The notes: generated from the sequence alone by a model not told the origin. DNA of 64,000 nucleotides from Candidatus Freyarchaeota archaeon (GCA_030587365.1 JAUQZE010000023.1:62001-126000), one strand, 5' to 3'. Positions 41,585 to 50,216 are shown, counted from the first letter of the stretch. Numbers and translations are program-made.

Positions 41585-42103
41585 TTAGGGTTTTTTAATA
41601 ATCTTTTTGTAGTTTTGCGCTAATTGTGAGTAACTCTCAGCACTAAATTTTATAGTGGCAAGATGGGCTTCACTGATTTCTTTTGCGACTTTCCCTGGGT
41701 TACCAACAACTAGACTGTTGGGGGGAATTTTGGTATTTGGGGTGATGACGGCTCCTGCGCCAATGATACAGTTATCACCTATCTCAACCCCGTCAAGTAC
41801 GGTTGAGTTTATCCCCACTATTACCATGTTACCAATTTTTGCACCGTGAATCACAGCCCCGTGTCCCACTGTCACGTTGTCACCTATAATGGCCTCTGTT
41901 GTAGCTGCGTGAACCGAGCAGCAGTCCTGAACGTTTGAATTCTTGCCAATTTTAATAGTGGAGAAGTCACCCCTGACCACGGCGTAGTCAAAAATTGCGC
42001 CTCGCTCACCGACTTCCACGCCGCCCGAAACAAAGGCATTAGGGCTAACATAAGCTGTTGGATGAATCTTTGGAATCTTACCCAAGTATTCGACAACTGG
42101 CAA
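41585..42103 (-). CDS. Gamma-carbonic-anhydrase-family hexapeptide protein
   Basis: 172 residues from TTG 42103, with AAGGAGGT upstream. Hexapeptide repeats run from 'PKIHPTAYVSPNAFVSGGVE' through 'VVRGDFSTIKIGKNSNVQD', 'SVHAATTEAIIGDNVTVGHG', 'VIHGAKIGNMVIVGINSTVL' to 'NSLVVGNPGKV'. Three His residues (SVHA, VGHG, VIHG) lie at the trimer metal-site positions, and Arg-Gly-Asp in VVRGD is conserved. Reversible CO2 hydration is the prototype activity, but many archaeal members lack the proton-shuttle loop, as this one seems to. The C-terminal helix caps the trimer. Confidence 0.85.
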   Translation of the reverse strand: MPVVEYLGKIPKIHPTAYVSPNAFVSGGVEVGERGAIFDYAVVRGDFSTIKIGKNSNVQDCCSVHAATTEAIIGDNVTVGHGAVIHGAKIGNMVIVGINSTVLDGVEIGDNCIIGAGAVITPNTKIPPNSLVVGNPGKVAKEISEAHLATIKFSAESYSQLAQNYKKIIKKP

Positions 42104-42497
42104 TTATTCCAACCTCCTTACTTTTGAGATTCTACCACACTATAAATTGAAATCGTTTATTATTTTATCGCATGAAAATATTCTTTCGTATTGGGCGGAT
42201 GCTTTAAAACTGCAATACTTTGATGTGAAAGAATTAGGAATAAAGGATAAGAGATTTTAGAGTTGACTAAAGAATTTGTTAGAGAAATAAATAAAAAAGG
42301 AGACACTCGTATATGAGTCACTGATATCTTCCAAGCATGGAGAGAGTTATGCCAAATTTTATTAAAGGAATTTTCTGCTTCAGACTTCAGGTGAGCAGAA
42401 ATCGATGCCGCATTATTAAAAAATAAATAGTTGGAGAAAGATTCTTATAACGACAGCGGAGAAGTAACTAGAAAATAATAATGATGGATGAGGGCGT
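42104..42497. other. Intergenic region upstream of the ABC/GTPase/Fe-S operon
   Basis: About 394 bases. A 37-codon + strand stretch starting at TTG near 42147 reads protein-like ('ILSYWADALKLQYFDVKELG') and ends in TAG, but lacks a ribosome binding site. AGTAACTAGAAAATAATAATG before 42498 gives no clear SD for the first gene. Promoter elements are probably in the A/T tract at 42410-42440. Confidence 0.35.
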
Positions 42498-43292
42498 ATG
42501 AAAGAATATAGTATAACAATTTTAGGTGGATTTGGTCGGGACGGTTTAAAGGAAAGTGTTGATAGAGTTAAACTCCGGATGGGTGATATTGTTAGTATTG
42601 TTGGACCCACAGGATGTGGCAAAACAACCTTAATTAAGGATATTGAAATGTTTGCCAACGGAAATACTCCCTCACGAAGGGTAATTTTAATAGATGGTAA
42701 ACCTCAGTCAGAGGATGTAATTTTTGATCCATCAAAGAACCCGATTGCGTTAATCACCCAGCATACTAACTTTTTGTCTGATTTGCCGGTCTACGAATTT
42801 TTGTATACCCATGCTATGATAAGACAGACTAAAAATGAGGAGGCAATTCATGATACTCTTGATTTTGCTAACCAATTAACTGGAGAGCCCGTCATACAAG
42901 ATTCGGCTATGACTGAATTATCCGGTGGGCAAACTAGAGCATTATTGATTGCAGATGCGGTGATAATAGGCAATTCTCCAATTATACTACTAGATGAGAT
43001 AGAGAATGCAGGGATACACAGAACCAAAGCATTGGAATTACTGAGAAAATACCGTAAAATATTCGTATTTGTTACCCATGACCCACGAATAGCGTTACTG
43101 TCTGATTTTAGGATTGTGATGAAGTGTGGAGCAATGCAAAAGGTAATTTATACTAACGACGAGGAAAAAGAAGTAGCTGAAAAGATTAAGAAGTTAGACG
43201 ACCTTTATGCGTACTGTAGAGGAAAAATCAGAAGTGGGGATATTATAACTGAAAATGATTTGAAATTTGATAATGTGGATGTTAGTATATAA
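42498..43292 (+). CDS. Soluble ABC-type ATPase of a putative metallocofactor module
   Basis: 264 residues with all ABC motifs: Walker A GPTGCGKT (36-43), a Q-loop (LITQHTNFLSDLP), signature LSGGQ (141-145), Walker B ILLDE (163-167) and H-loop 'VFVTHDPRIALL'. There are no membrane helices, and no permease gene lies nearby, so it is not an ordinary transporter subunit. The next two genes encode a HypB/UreG-like GTPase and a 4Fe-4S protein in tight succession. I infer an energy-driven conformational role in metal-cofactor insertion or enzyme activation, by analogy with soluble ABC proteins such as SufC or AtwA. The target is unknown. Confidence 0.75.
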   Translation: MKEYSITILGGFGRDGLKESVDRVKLRMGDIVSIVGPTGCGKTTLIKDIEMFANGNTPSRRVILIDGKPQSEDVIFDPSKNPIALITQHTNFLSDLPVYEFLYTHAMIRQTKNEEAIHDTLDFANQLTGEPVIQDSAMTELSGGQTRALLIADAVIIGNSPIILLDEIENAGIHRTKALELLRKYRKIFVFVTHDPRIALLSDFRIVMKCGAMQKVIYTNDEEKEVAEKIKKLDDLYAYCRGKIRSGDIITENDLKFDNVDVSI

Positions 43293-43322
43293 ATAAAAAG
43301 AAAAAGAGGAGAAACTGCTTAG

Positions 43323-44027
43323 ATGAAACTGGTAATATGTGCTGGTCCGCCCACGAGCGGTAAGACTACTGTTCTAAAGCGAATAATACAACTATTACTT
43401 AATGAAGGCGACAAGGTAGCATATCTTAAAATAGATGTGCAGTATGCCGAGGAAGATGAGATTCTGAAAAAAGAGTTCGGAATACCAACAAAAAAGGTAT
43501 ATTCAGGTGAGTTATGCCCCGACCATTGTAACGTTATGGTTCTTGGCGATGCTATAGAGTGGGCACAAAAAGAGAATGTTGATTATTTGATGGTTGAAAC
43601 AGCAGGTTTGTGTCTTAGATGTTCCCCTTATGTGGATGGATGTTTGGGAGTAGTGGTTTTGGAAGAAACCGGCGGGATGAACCTTCCAAGAAAAATTGGA
43701 CCCATGCTATCACTAGCCGATGTGGCGGTTGTTACAAAGATCGACTTAGTGTCCCAGGCAGAAAGAGAGGTTTTTAGGGCACGAATAATGAGCGTAACCA
43801 ATCAAGTTACTATAATAGAAACTGATGCTTTACATGGTATTGGGTTGGGTGGGCTTGTTAAAAAAATAAAAGATACTAAAGATGTATCTCTCCCACTCTA
43901 TCTTCGTGGCAATCCACCAGTAGGAACCTGCACAATTTGTGTAGGCAAAAAAGAGGTGGGATGGAAAAGTCATTTTGGAGTTTTGAGGCAACTTTCTGGC
44001 GACGGTTTATTTTATAGAGGTGAATGA
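43323..44027 (+). CDS. HypB/UreG-like metallochaperone GTPase with extra cysteine motifs
   Basis: 234 residues of a SIMIBI/G3E-type P-loop GTPase: Walker A 'AGPPTSGKTT' (7-16), switch-like 'LMVETAGLC' (89-97) and base-specificity motif TKID (138-141). Cysteine pairs ring the nucleotide site: CPDHC (65-69), CLRC..C (97, 100, 107) and CTIC (203-206), which could hold Ni, Zn or an Fe-S cluster. This resembles metal-insertase GTPases that load hydrogenase or urease, though no such enzyme is encoded here. It overlaps the Fe-S gene (GTG 44020 within its 3' end), implying coupled expression. Confidence 0.72.
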   Translation: MKLVICAGPPTSGKTTVLKRIIQLLLNEGDKVAYLKIDVQYAEEDEILKKEFGIPTKKVYSGELCPDHCNVMVLGDAIEWAQKENVDYLMVETAGLCLRCSPYVDGCLGVVVLEETGGMNLPRKIGPMLSLADVAVVTKIDLVSQAEREVFRARIMSVTNQVTIIETDALHGIGLGGLVKKIKDTKDVSLPLYLRGNPPVGTCTICVGKKEVGWKSHFGVLRQLSGDGLFYRGE

Positions 44028-44646
44028 GTGTATGAGGAATCAACTGCCGGGATTGAATTGCGGTGATTGCGGGTGCAGAAGTTGTGAGGATTTCCTAAAG
44101 GAGATAGAAAAAAACCCAGATGAAATTAAAAGATGTATCCATTTACAAAAATCAGGTCGTACAACTTATGAGGAAGGTACTTGGAAAGATTCGTTAGGTA
44201 GGGAGTTTGATTTTATACTTGATGTATTGAAAGGTGACCCGGGACCAAGAGAAACTATCCTCCCTCATAATCCTATGTTAACAAGAGAATTGGACATAGA
44301 AAAGGATGACATATTGATAGGTAGACCGCTTGGGATGTCCTGTGGGTGTCCTATAACTCATTGTGGTATTGTGAGGGATGTTGATAAAAAAACTGGAGTA
44401 ATAGTTTGGTGTGTAACTGGTCCTCTTAATCCTAGAACAAAGGGATTTAAAGATTTGGGTTACTATGCAGCTGAAGCTTATGAAGGTATTGTTTTTGAGG
44501 CGAGAACTGAACTCAAAATAGGTATGAGGTATTGGTTCTTACCCCATAGATGTATGTTGCAGTGGCGACATTCTGGAATAATTAACTTCATGAATAATAC
44601 ATCGGAGGGAAAGGTAGTCCGTATAGAGGGGTTATACATAGGATGA
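44020..44646 (+). CDS. 4Fe-4S-domain protein of the same module
   Basis: 208 residues from GTG 44020; ATG 44032 (MRNQLPGLNCG) is the alternative. Residues 8-40 contain 'QLPGLNCGDCGCRSCEDFL' with Cys14-x2-Cys17-x4-Cys22-x16-Cys39, exactly the spacing of the 4Fe-4S domain found in corrinoid Fe-S protein large subunits and RnfB. The remaining ~165 residues hold 'IGRPLGMSCGCPITHCGIVR', another cysteine group, and an all-beta looking body ending 'GKVVRIEGLYIG'. I do not recognise this part. It likely serves as electron donor or scaffold for the partner ATPase and GTPase. Confidence 0.7.
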   Translation: MNECMRNQLPGLNCGDCGCRSCEDFLKEIEKNPDEIKRCIHLQKSGRTTYEEGTWKDSLGREFDFILDVLKGDPGPRETILPHNPMLTRELDIEKDDILIGRPLGMSCGCPITHCGIVRDVDKKTGVIVWCVTGPLNPRTKGFKDLGYYAAEAYEGIVFEARTELKIGMRYWFLPHRCMLQWRHSGIINFMNNTSEGKVVRIEGLYIG

Positions 44647-44668
44647 CAATAATAGTAGGGGGGATTTA

Positions 44669-44746
44669 ATGAGTTTTTGGAAATGGCTAAGAAGAGTGGT
44701 AAACCCAAAAAGAGGATATCACTTGATAAAAAAGAGGTTAGAGTGA
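44669..44746 (+). CDS. Basic 25-aa peptide downstream of the Fe-S gene
   Basis: ATG 44669 follows a GGGGGGA purine run 6 bases upstream. It encodes MSFWKWLRRVVNPKRGYHLI plus KKRLE and stops at 44744-44746. It is strongly basic and amphipathic (Trp, Leu, Val on one side). It lies 22 bases after the Fe-S gene stop, so it may be the last member of that operon. Its shortness leaves real doubt. Confidence 0.35.
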   Translation: MSFWKWLRRVVNPKRGYHLIKKRLE

Positions 44747-44882
44747 GATGCCTTTTTGGGTGGGCTTTCTCGCTAATTCATATAAGCGATGCTGATTTTT
44801 CCCGCAGAATCCGGGGTTGCATAACATATTTTTATTCGTAAGTTGATTAGTTAATCATCTAGTTTCGATTTTACATTTAAGT

Positions 44883-46469
44883 ATGTGTAAAATGGTTAAT
44901 CGGAACAGACTGGAGAATTGTGGAATGTTTAAAACATCTTTTAACCGGATTTTGGAGAGAAAAGCTACCAAAGCGGATTTGCCTTACGTGGCTTCCTTGT
45001 CTTTTGAGGATTTGGAGAAGCCTAAAGAGGTTATTGTGGGAAAGCCTATTCAGTGTCAAAAGTGCGGCGGGGTCTTAACGGATCCCAGCAGTGTTAAAAA
45101 AGACCCCAAATTAGGTACTCATTTTAAATGCGCTTTTTGCGGCGCAATAAACGTGGTTGATCCCAAGGATTTGCCCACTCATCTGATCGATGACGTCGAC
45201 TTCATAATAGAAGAAGCAATGGAGATTAAGACAACCAAGCCGGAGTTGACCGGAGACAACATTGTTGCAGTGATAGATGTTTCGGGCTCAATGGCCGGAG
45301 GAAAAATTGAGGCGGTCAAGAGAAGCTTGACGGAAACCATCAAGGACCTTAAGGTCAATGCGCCTCAGAGCAGATTCGGTTTAATCGCCTTCGAATCCAG
45401 TGTTTATCTAATCAACTTTAAGGGCGTTTCCGCCCTTACGGTGTCGGGTGATGACCTTTATTCTCAAGAGAAGGTTGCAGAAAGGTTCAGCCATGCAAAG
45501 TACGATTTTGAGCCCGTCGAAAAAACCGCCAACAAGTGGATAGAAACCGTATCTAAACTCAGGGATATGGATATGACCGCTCTTGGACCGGGACTCCTCG
45601 GAGGATACACTCTCCTCAAGATGAGAGGCGGAGGACGCCTACTTTTGCTTACCGATGGACTGGCTAACACTGGGTTCGGAACCCTCGAAAGCGCAGGTGC
45701 CACGGGTAAAAACTTCTACAAAGAAGCTGCGGGAAGCTGCAATCTGGGTAACATAATCGTAGATGTGGTTGGTGTACGTGAGCAGTCGGCGGAGAGTCAA
45801 TTAGCTTTAAAGACTCTGGGAAATCTCGCACTGGAAACCGGAGGAGACATCTACTACGTAACCATGGAAGAAATCGAGAAAACATTCGCCGACATTCGAG
45901 GCAAGGGATACATAGCTCGGAACGTAGAGGTAAAAATGTTTACTCCACCCGTCCTAAAACTTGTAGACGCGACTGGAACCGCATCAGAAACCTTGAAACC
46001 AGAAGAGCCCATTCGACTGGGAGGAGTAACTGCGGACAGAGAGGTTTACTTCGAAATGGAATCAGCCAAGGAAATAAAAGAAGACGAAGTCCCCATACAG
46101 GCACAAATCCAGTATATAGACGCGGAAGGAAAGAAGCACCTACGAGTAGTTTCAAAGAAAGTCAAGAAAGCTAAGAACGAAGAGGAGTACGCGAAAACAT
46201 ACGAACCAGAAATCTCAGGAGCAATGAAAGTGCAGCAGGCAGGAAGAGCCGCCTACCAAGGCGAAGAAGAAAAGGCTAAGGAAATAATCGCAGGATATCA
46301 ACAACAAATGGCAGGAGCCCCAATGGCACCGCCGAAGGCAGCAAGCGTCAGCAAGGCTTTAACAGGCGAACTCAAAGAATTAATGTCAAGAAAGCGCAGT
46401 TCGGAAGATGAGGCTGCCGTGGGAAGTGCCAAACAGATGAGAAAAACGAAGAAGGAACTCTTCGAATAG
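44883..46469 (+). CDS. von Willebrand factor A domain protein with N-terminal zinc ribbon
   Basis: 528 residues. Cys58/Cys61 and Cys83/Cys86 (CQKCGG... and CAFCGA) form a zinc ribbon. The VWA domain starts at ~126 with a perfect MIDAS: 'VAVIDVSGSMAGGKIEAVKR' (Asp132, Ser134, Ser136), Thr in 'DMTALGPGLLGGY', and Asp in 'LLLTDGLANTGFG'. A beta-rich region follows (~350-440), then an Ala/Gln-rich helical C-terminus. Such proteins bind partners through a metal ion, often as MoxR-type AAA co-chaperones, but no AAA gene is nearby. ATG 44883 or ATG 44925 (MFKTSF). A strong terminator follows at 46479-46505. Confidence 0.85.
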   Translation: MCKMVNRNRLENCGMFKTSFNRILERKATKADLPYVASLSFEDLEKPKEVIVGKPIQCQKCGGVLTDPSSVKKDPKLGTHFKCAFCGAINVVDPKDLPTHLIDDVDFIIEEAMEIKTTKPELTGDNIVAVIDVSGSMAGGKIEAVKRSLTETIKDLKVNAPQSRFGLIAFESSVYLINFKGVSALTVSGDDLYSQEKVAERFSHAKYDFEPVEKTANKWIETVSKLRDMDMTALGPGLLGGYTLLKMRGGGRLLLLTDGLANTGFGTLESAGATGKNFYKEAAGSCNLGNIIVDVVGVREQSAESQLALKTLGNLALETGGDIYYVTMEEIEKTFADIRGKGYIARNVEVKMFTPPVLKLVDATGTASETLKPEEPIRLGGVTADREVYFEMESAKEIKEDEVPIQAQIQYIDAEGKKHLRVVSKKVKKAKNEEEYAKTYEPEISGAMKVQQAGRAAYQGEEEKAKEIIAGYQQQMAGAPMAPPKAASVSKALTGELKELMSRKRSSEDEAAVGSAKQMRKTKKELFE

Positions 46470-46478
46470 GGACAAGTT

Positions 46479-46505
46479 AAAGGGATAATATCCCTTTTTC
46501 TTTTA
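46479..46505 (+). terminator. Intrinsic-type terminator after the VWA gene
   Basis: AAAGGGAT-AAT-ATCCCTTT is a perfect 8-bp stem at 46479-46497, flowing into TTTTTCTTTTATCTTTTTTT. It begins nine bases after the VWA stop codon. The T-run also matches the U-rich termination signals used by archaeal RNA polymerase. Confidence 0.7.
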
Positions 46506-46845
46506 TCTTTTTTTCCACAAACTAATCTTACTTTTTTCTCTTCTCCAAGAATTCTTTCACTAATTTCTTGTTTTGTTCAGTTTTGAGACATAGACTCGTT
46601 GTTTTCACGCCTTTCTGTAGATAACGGCGTTAAATCTGTTTTAGTATATATATCTCGCTAATATCATGATAGTCTCTATGTTTAATAGTAATATGCTTTC
46701 TAAAAAGATTAAAATGCTGGGAAAACCCATATTATTAATCCAAAGCTAAAAATATAGGAGGACATCTAAATAATTTGAGTGCATAAGAATTATAAGGGCG
46801 CAAATTCAATTCTAAACACAGGGAAAAGTCCCGTGAGGGCGGAAG
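46506..46845. other. Intergenic region with a minus-strand coding-like relic
   Basis: The minus strand at 46528-46629 is open for 33 codons and protein-like ('YLQKGVKTTSLCLKTEQNKK' then LVKEFLEKRKK) up to TAA, but starts directly after another stop and has no initiation codon. I read it as the 3' end of a lost gene of unknown family. The rest is A/T-rich. Confidence 0.35.
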
Positions 46846-47112
46846 ATGTTGTCAAAACCTAGAATTAGTAAACTGAGGGAATTGGCATCCCTAATGGAAG
46901 ACGGAAAAACCAACGACGATATACACAAATGTTTAGAACTCTGCTGGGAGGAGTTCTACGAAATAGAAAGAGACGAAGACACCCCAAGCGAGGTTTGCCA
47001 AAAAACGCGTACGGTGTTAGAGGAAATCACGGTCGCTTTAGAAGCCCTAGAGGCCGGAGCAATCACAGTAAAAGAGTTTAACAGAATAAAAACCAAGGTC
47101 TTCGAAAAATAA
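46846..47112 (+). CDS. Small helical hypothetical protein (88 aa)
   Basis: ATG or GTG-proximal start at 46846, preceded by GAGGGCGGAAG. The sequence is entirely helical and charged: 'KLRELASLMEDGKTNDDIHK', 'CLELCWEEFYEIERDEDTPS', 'TRTVLEEITVALEALEAGAI', with a SHOCT-like last stretch (ITVKEFNRIKTKVFEK). No family is recognised. The C-terminal helix-turn-helix recalls the tail of the coiled-coil protein at 40.9 kb, suggesting oligomerisation. Cytoplasmic; good coding character. Confidence 0.55.
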   Translation: MLSKPRISKLRELASLMEDGKTNDDIHKCLELCWEEFYEIERDEDTPSEVCQKTRTVLEEITVALEALEAGAITVKEFNRIKTKVFEK

Positions 47113-47170
47113 GTTACAGAAGCCCATCCGGCAAAGATCTTATGCGAACTATAATAGAAAAATTAAAAAA

Positions 47171-47278
47171 AGGGATTTTATTTGGCCTGTATTTTTCAAT
47201 TGACTCCATGTCTAGTTCCACACCTAGGCCAGGCTCTTGGGGCACAGTAGTGTAGCCATCCTCAAGCGGTTTCAATTT
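47171..47278 (-). pseudogene. Enolase-superfamily (mandelate racemase-like) C-terminal relic
   Basis: The minus strand reads KLKPLEDGY followed by 'TVPQEPGLGVELDMESIEKY', the well-known C-terminal ending of mandelate racemase/muconate-lactonising-type sugar acid dehydratases (…DGYVxVPxGPGLGVELDEEALxKY). The frame is closed upstream by a stop at once, so only ~36 codons survive. The surrounding 47113-47631 region is otherwise without recognisable genes. Confidence 0.65.
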
Positions 47279-47631
47279 TTAAGAAGATGTTTTTAAAAAG
47301 ACCATCGATACTGGAAACTGGAACTATATCATGTTTAACATATCAAATCCAGAATATTATCTCGTGATCAGTAAATTGAGGGTTTCGAGGAAGTGACGAC
47401 TCTATATCCTACAACTTGAAGGAATGTTCTGGACAAGTCTACGGCTAGCATAATTTTCTAGTATTTGATAAGCAGGGTGTCTAGGGTGAAAAATTGATGA
47501 CGACACAAGAAAAACTCATTAAAGATTTTATCTAATATTGTTTCAACATTCCCAAAAAATTGCAATAGTTAACACTAGACCAGCTCCGACTCTACTTAAC
47601 TTCTTATATCTTATAATTGCACCTATTAGCA

Positions 47632-48627
47632 TTAGCTTGATACTTTTTTTAAAAAATCTTTTAATTTGTTTGGCTTGTAGGAAATGATTCCCCAAGAAGG
47701 TTCGGGTAGCGTCTTTTTAGTATTTGAGTTTTTACTCATATACGACACATATTTTTTGAAGACTGTATTAATAGCGTTCATCCATCCCTTTTCCCCTTCA
47801 TCCCACTTTCCTAAGCGTTTGAATTGCCAATCAATGTAGTCGCTAAACCAACAAATCATCGTGATTCCATTTTCGAAGACGTGATCAAAGTTATATTTAA
47901 AAAACCAAGCGGGATAGGGGTTAAAGGCCCACCAGAATTTTCTATTGAGTTTTTCATTCCAAATTGCCTCAAACCACCTTTGTTCTTCTTCGTCCAAAGC
48001 CTTCATTTTAGAAGGGTCTATAAGTAACTTCCCCTCGACTAATTCCTTAGGTTTAACTTCTCTCGTCACGATTGTCAATTTTGGACAGTATTCAGGGTCT
48101 AATATATGTGATTTTTTTCGATTTTTGTATAACCATTTTAAAAAATAAAGTGTTGTATGTCGATATACTGCGTGAAGATACGGAATATAACCTCTCCCTG
48201 TGTAGATCATCAGAGGTGTACCAGCAGGAATCATCTCACATTTATATTTATGGTCAAGATAATCCATGAAATCATCGACGTCTTTTTGGTGTTTAAGATG
48301 TTCTTTGAGGTCTAAGAATAGTCCAGTTTTTTTAGGTTTTGAGATCTTCTTTGCGACATCATTGAATTCCCCTAGAAATTTCTCGAACTCTTTTCCACCG
48401 GAAATACGGTCATGACGATAAAACCATTCTTTTTCGTTATTTCCTTCTTTTTTTCCTGATTTCAAATCAATTTCAAGGTAATCACAGTCCTTGTAAGCGT
48501 TCTCAGTAGCCTCTTTCGAATAACATTTTACACCATAGCCTTTATAACCGCAATTATGAGCTATAATTATTGGATTCAATATCCATTTTGGTGCTTTTTT
48601 TAGGTTTAAGATTTTCATTTTAATCAC
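47632..48627 (-). CDS. Glycerophosphodiester phosphodiesterase-like (PLC-like fold) protein
   Basis: 331 residues. The N-terminal part has the layout of the GDPD/PLC-like TIM barrel: 'PIIIAHNCGYKGYGV' (His of the HRG-type motif), 'ENAYKDCDYLEIDLKSGKKE' (the E-N-x-A and E-x-D metal residues), 'EWFYRHDRISGG' (second catalytic His-Asp) and 'TGLFLDLKEH'. The C-terminal half is Trp/Phe-rich ('FWWAFNPYPAWFFKYNFD') and diverges from typical GDPDs. Metal-dependent phosphodiester hydrolysis is likely; the substrate may be unusual. No signal peptide is seen. The gene stands alone in AT-rich DNA. ATG 48618 (MKILNL) is another possible start. Confidence 0.6.
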   Translation of the reverse strand: MIKMKILNLKKAPKWILNPIIIAHNCGYKGYGVKCYSKEATENAYKDCDYLEIDLKSGKKEGNNEKEWFYRHDRISGGKEFEKFLGEFNDVAKKISKPKKTGLFLDLKEHLKHQKDVDDFMDYLDHKYKCEMIPAGTPLMIYTGRGYIPYLHAVYRHTTLYFLKWLYKNRKKSHILDPEYCPKLTIVTREVKPKELVEGKLLIDPSKMKALDEEEQRWFEAIWNEKLNRKFWWAFNPYPAWFFKYNFDHVFENGITMICWFSDYIDWQFKRLGKWDEGEKGWMNAINTVFKKYVSYMSKNSNTKKTLPEPSWGIISYKPNKLKDFLKKVSS

Positions 48628-48775
48628 TTGAGGAGAATTACACGCCGCGTTGTTGTTTATTCTTATATGAAATATTTATATTTTTCTCTAGTATCTTAAA
48701 TAGATGAAGGTAATGTTTTTCAAAAATCAGAGATAATGTATAACTCATTTATAAAAAAATAACAAACTAATAATT

Positions 48776-49189
48776 ATGAATGTTAATGCCGATGTTATTT
48801 GTGAGAGAGCTGATAGCAAGTTAAGATATATCCTGAGTATTAGTTGGAAGGTGAGATGGTTAAAGAAGAAAAATTGTAGGGAAATGAGTGATGAGGAACT
48901 TGAAGCTTGGAGGAAAAGAGCAGCAGATGCAAGGCTAGTGGGAAATCCGACTGAGGCCGGAAGGTCGCTCCGAGTCATGCAAAACCCAGTCAGACGAGAG
49001 ATTATGACGCTTCTCAAAGATAAGGCTCTAACAATAAGAGAAATAGCAGACAAATTAAACTTGGAAGAAAAGGTATTAGGGTTTCATCTTCAAGTCCTAG
49101 AACAATCCTTCTTTATTAAAATAATAGACGGAAACACGGTAGACTTGACACCTCCAGGAGTAGCATACACAAGACATGTAATAAAATGA
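48776..49189 (+). CDS. ArsR-like winged-helix transcriptional regulator
   Basis: 137 residues as drawn, but ATG 48884 (MSDEELEAWRKRAADARLV) with TAGGGA upstream is the likelier start, giving ~101 residues. The winged helix is clear: 'MQNPVRREIMTLLKDKALTI', 'IREIADKLNLEEKVLGFHLQ' as recognition helix, then 'VLEQSFFIKIIDGNTVDLTP' as wing. No metal-binding cysteines are present, so it is not a classical ArsR sensor. Its target may be the membrane protein gene downstream. The sequence between (49190-49460) contains only an unsupported 76-codon frame. Confidence 0.75.
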   Translation: MNVNADVICERADSKLRYILSISWKVRWLKKKNCREMSDEELEAWRKRAADARLVGNPTEAGRSLRVMQNPVRREIMTLLKDKALTIREIADKLNLEEKVLGFHLQVLEQSFFIKIIDGNTVDLTPPGVAYTRHVIK

Positions 49190-49460
49190 AAAAGTGTAAA
49201 GGAAATGAAGAGTACATCTCTGCAAACATTTTTTAAAAATAAGAATATGTACATCTATTCTCTCTCCACTATTTTTCTGAGCGGAAATGTGAGAACCTGC
49301 CTCAGATTGAGAATGGAAATTCTCAACAAAAAGAGAGTATACCACTTGGCCCACAACCCAAAAAACAGGTATATTTTAGACTATGCCGTGTGTCCACACC
49401 GTAAAATGTATATATTTTTTATAAATAACTTATAACAACGATAAAAAAAAGTGAGGATTT

Positions 49461-50216
49461 ATGAGTAAAGCAATTACTACCGGGGTTTTTGGCTCAGTAT
49501 CGGGCATAGTGACAACTGTAGTAGGAATTCTGTGGAGTATTCGGTACTTTGAATTCATTGGAGCACGTGACTCTGCGGTTACCATTCAAAACCTTCCAAT
49601 TATAAATCCAAGCTTCCTTGAACTGGCGGTCCATCTGGGCTTCTTTCAAAACATCCATGTAAGCAGTTTGCTAAGTGGTTTACAAGGTTTAACCACTATC
49701 CTAGCCTTGCTCCTGGTTTTAACCTTAATTTTGACCGGCGTAGGACTCTACGGACTCGGCAAAATAGAAGGAAAATCCATGGGTGTCGTCAGTCTAGTGG
49801 TCGGAGTAATAGCTGCCATAATAGTCCTATTACTGTTACTAGGTGGGGCGGTAGCTGGTTCTAGGACACCAACAATTATTTCATTGCTCACATCCATTTA
49901 CGCTCCCTGGTTGATTACACAGTATCCCATTTCCGTCATTGTCCTTGCAGGTGGAGTGCCCCACGTCAATATTCTCTTATTATCTCTAGGTCTCTTAGTA
50001 TCTGGTGTTGCACTTATCATATTTGGAGCAACGTTCATCAATGTAAGAGAAGGTCTGGACAGCTCAAATCTAAGTTTGGCGACGGGGATACTATCTATAA
50101 TCGCGGGAATAGTACTATTTTTCGTGGTATTGCTTGCATTCATAGCATTCATTATCCTGTTCGTTACCTTCATAATGGCAGCCCTAGTATTCTTCCAGTC
50201 ACGCGAATTGGCTTAA
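49461..50216 (+). CDS. Integral membrane protein, about six helices
   Basis: 251 residues, mostly hydrophobic. Helices are visible at ~8-28 (VFGSVSGIVTTVVGILWSI), ~75-100 (LTTILALLLVLTLILTGVGL), ~108-132 (VVSLVVGVIAAIIVLLLLLG), ~165-192 (VNILLLSLGLLVSGVALIIF) and ~205-245 (ILSIIAGIVLFFVVLLAFIA, IILFVTFIMAALVFF). No charged catalytic or transport motif stands out, and I know no family. GTGAGGA precedes the ATG. Possibly controlled by the adjacent winged-helix gene. Confidence 0.65.
   Translation: MSKAITTGVFGSVSGIVTTVVGILWSIRYFEFIGARDSAVTIQNLPIINPSFLELAVHLGFFQNIHVSSLLSGLQGLTTILALLLVLTLILTGVGLYGLGKIEGKSMGVVSLVVGVIAAIIVLLLLLGGAVAGSRTPTIISLLTSIYAPWLITQYPISVIVLAGGVPHVNILLLSLGLLVSGVALIIFGATFINVREGLDSSNLSLATGILSIIAGIVLFFVVLLAFIAFIILFVTFIMAALVFFQSRELA

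Noticed and set aside
41577..41592. Two TTAGGG units, resembling telomere repeats
   Set aside because: Only two copies, lying between convergent genes and running into a T-tract. Chance or part of a terminator is more likely.
42147..42260. TTG-initiated 37-codon frame with protein-like sequence
   Set aside because: No ribosome binding site and no homology I can name; kept only as a note for the intergenic region.
49205..49435. 76-codon open frame after the ArsR-like gene
   Set aside because: No ribosome binding site and no recognisable features; overlaps probable promoter DNA.
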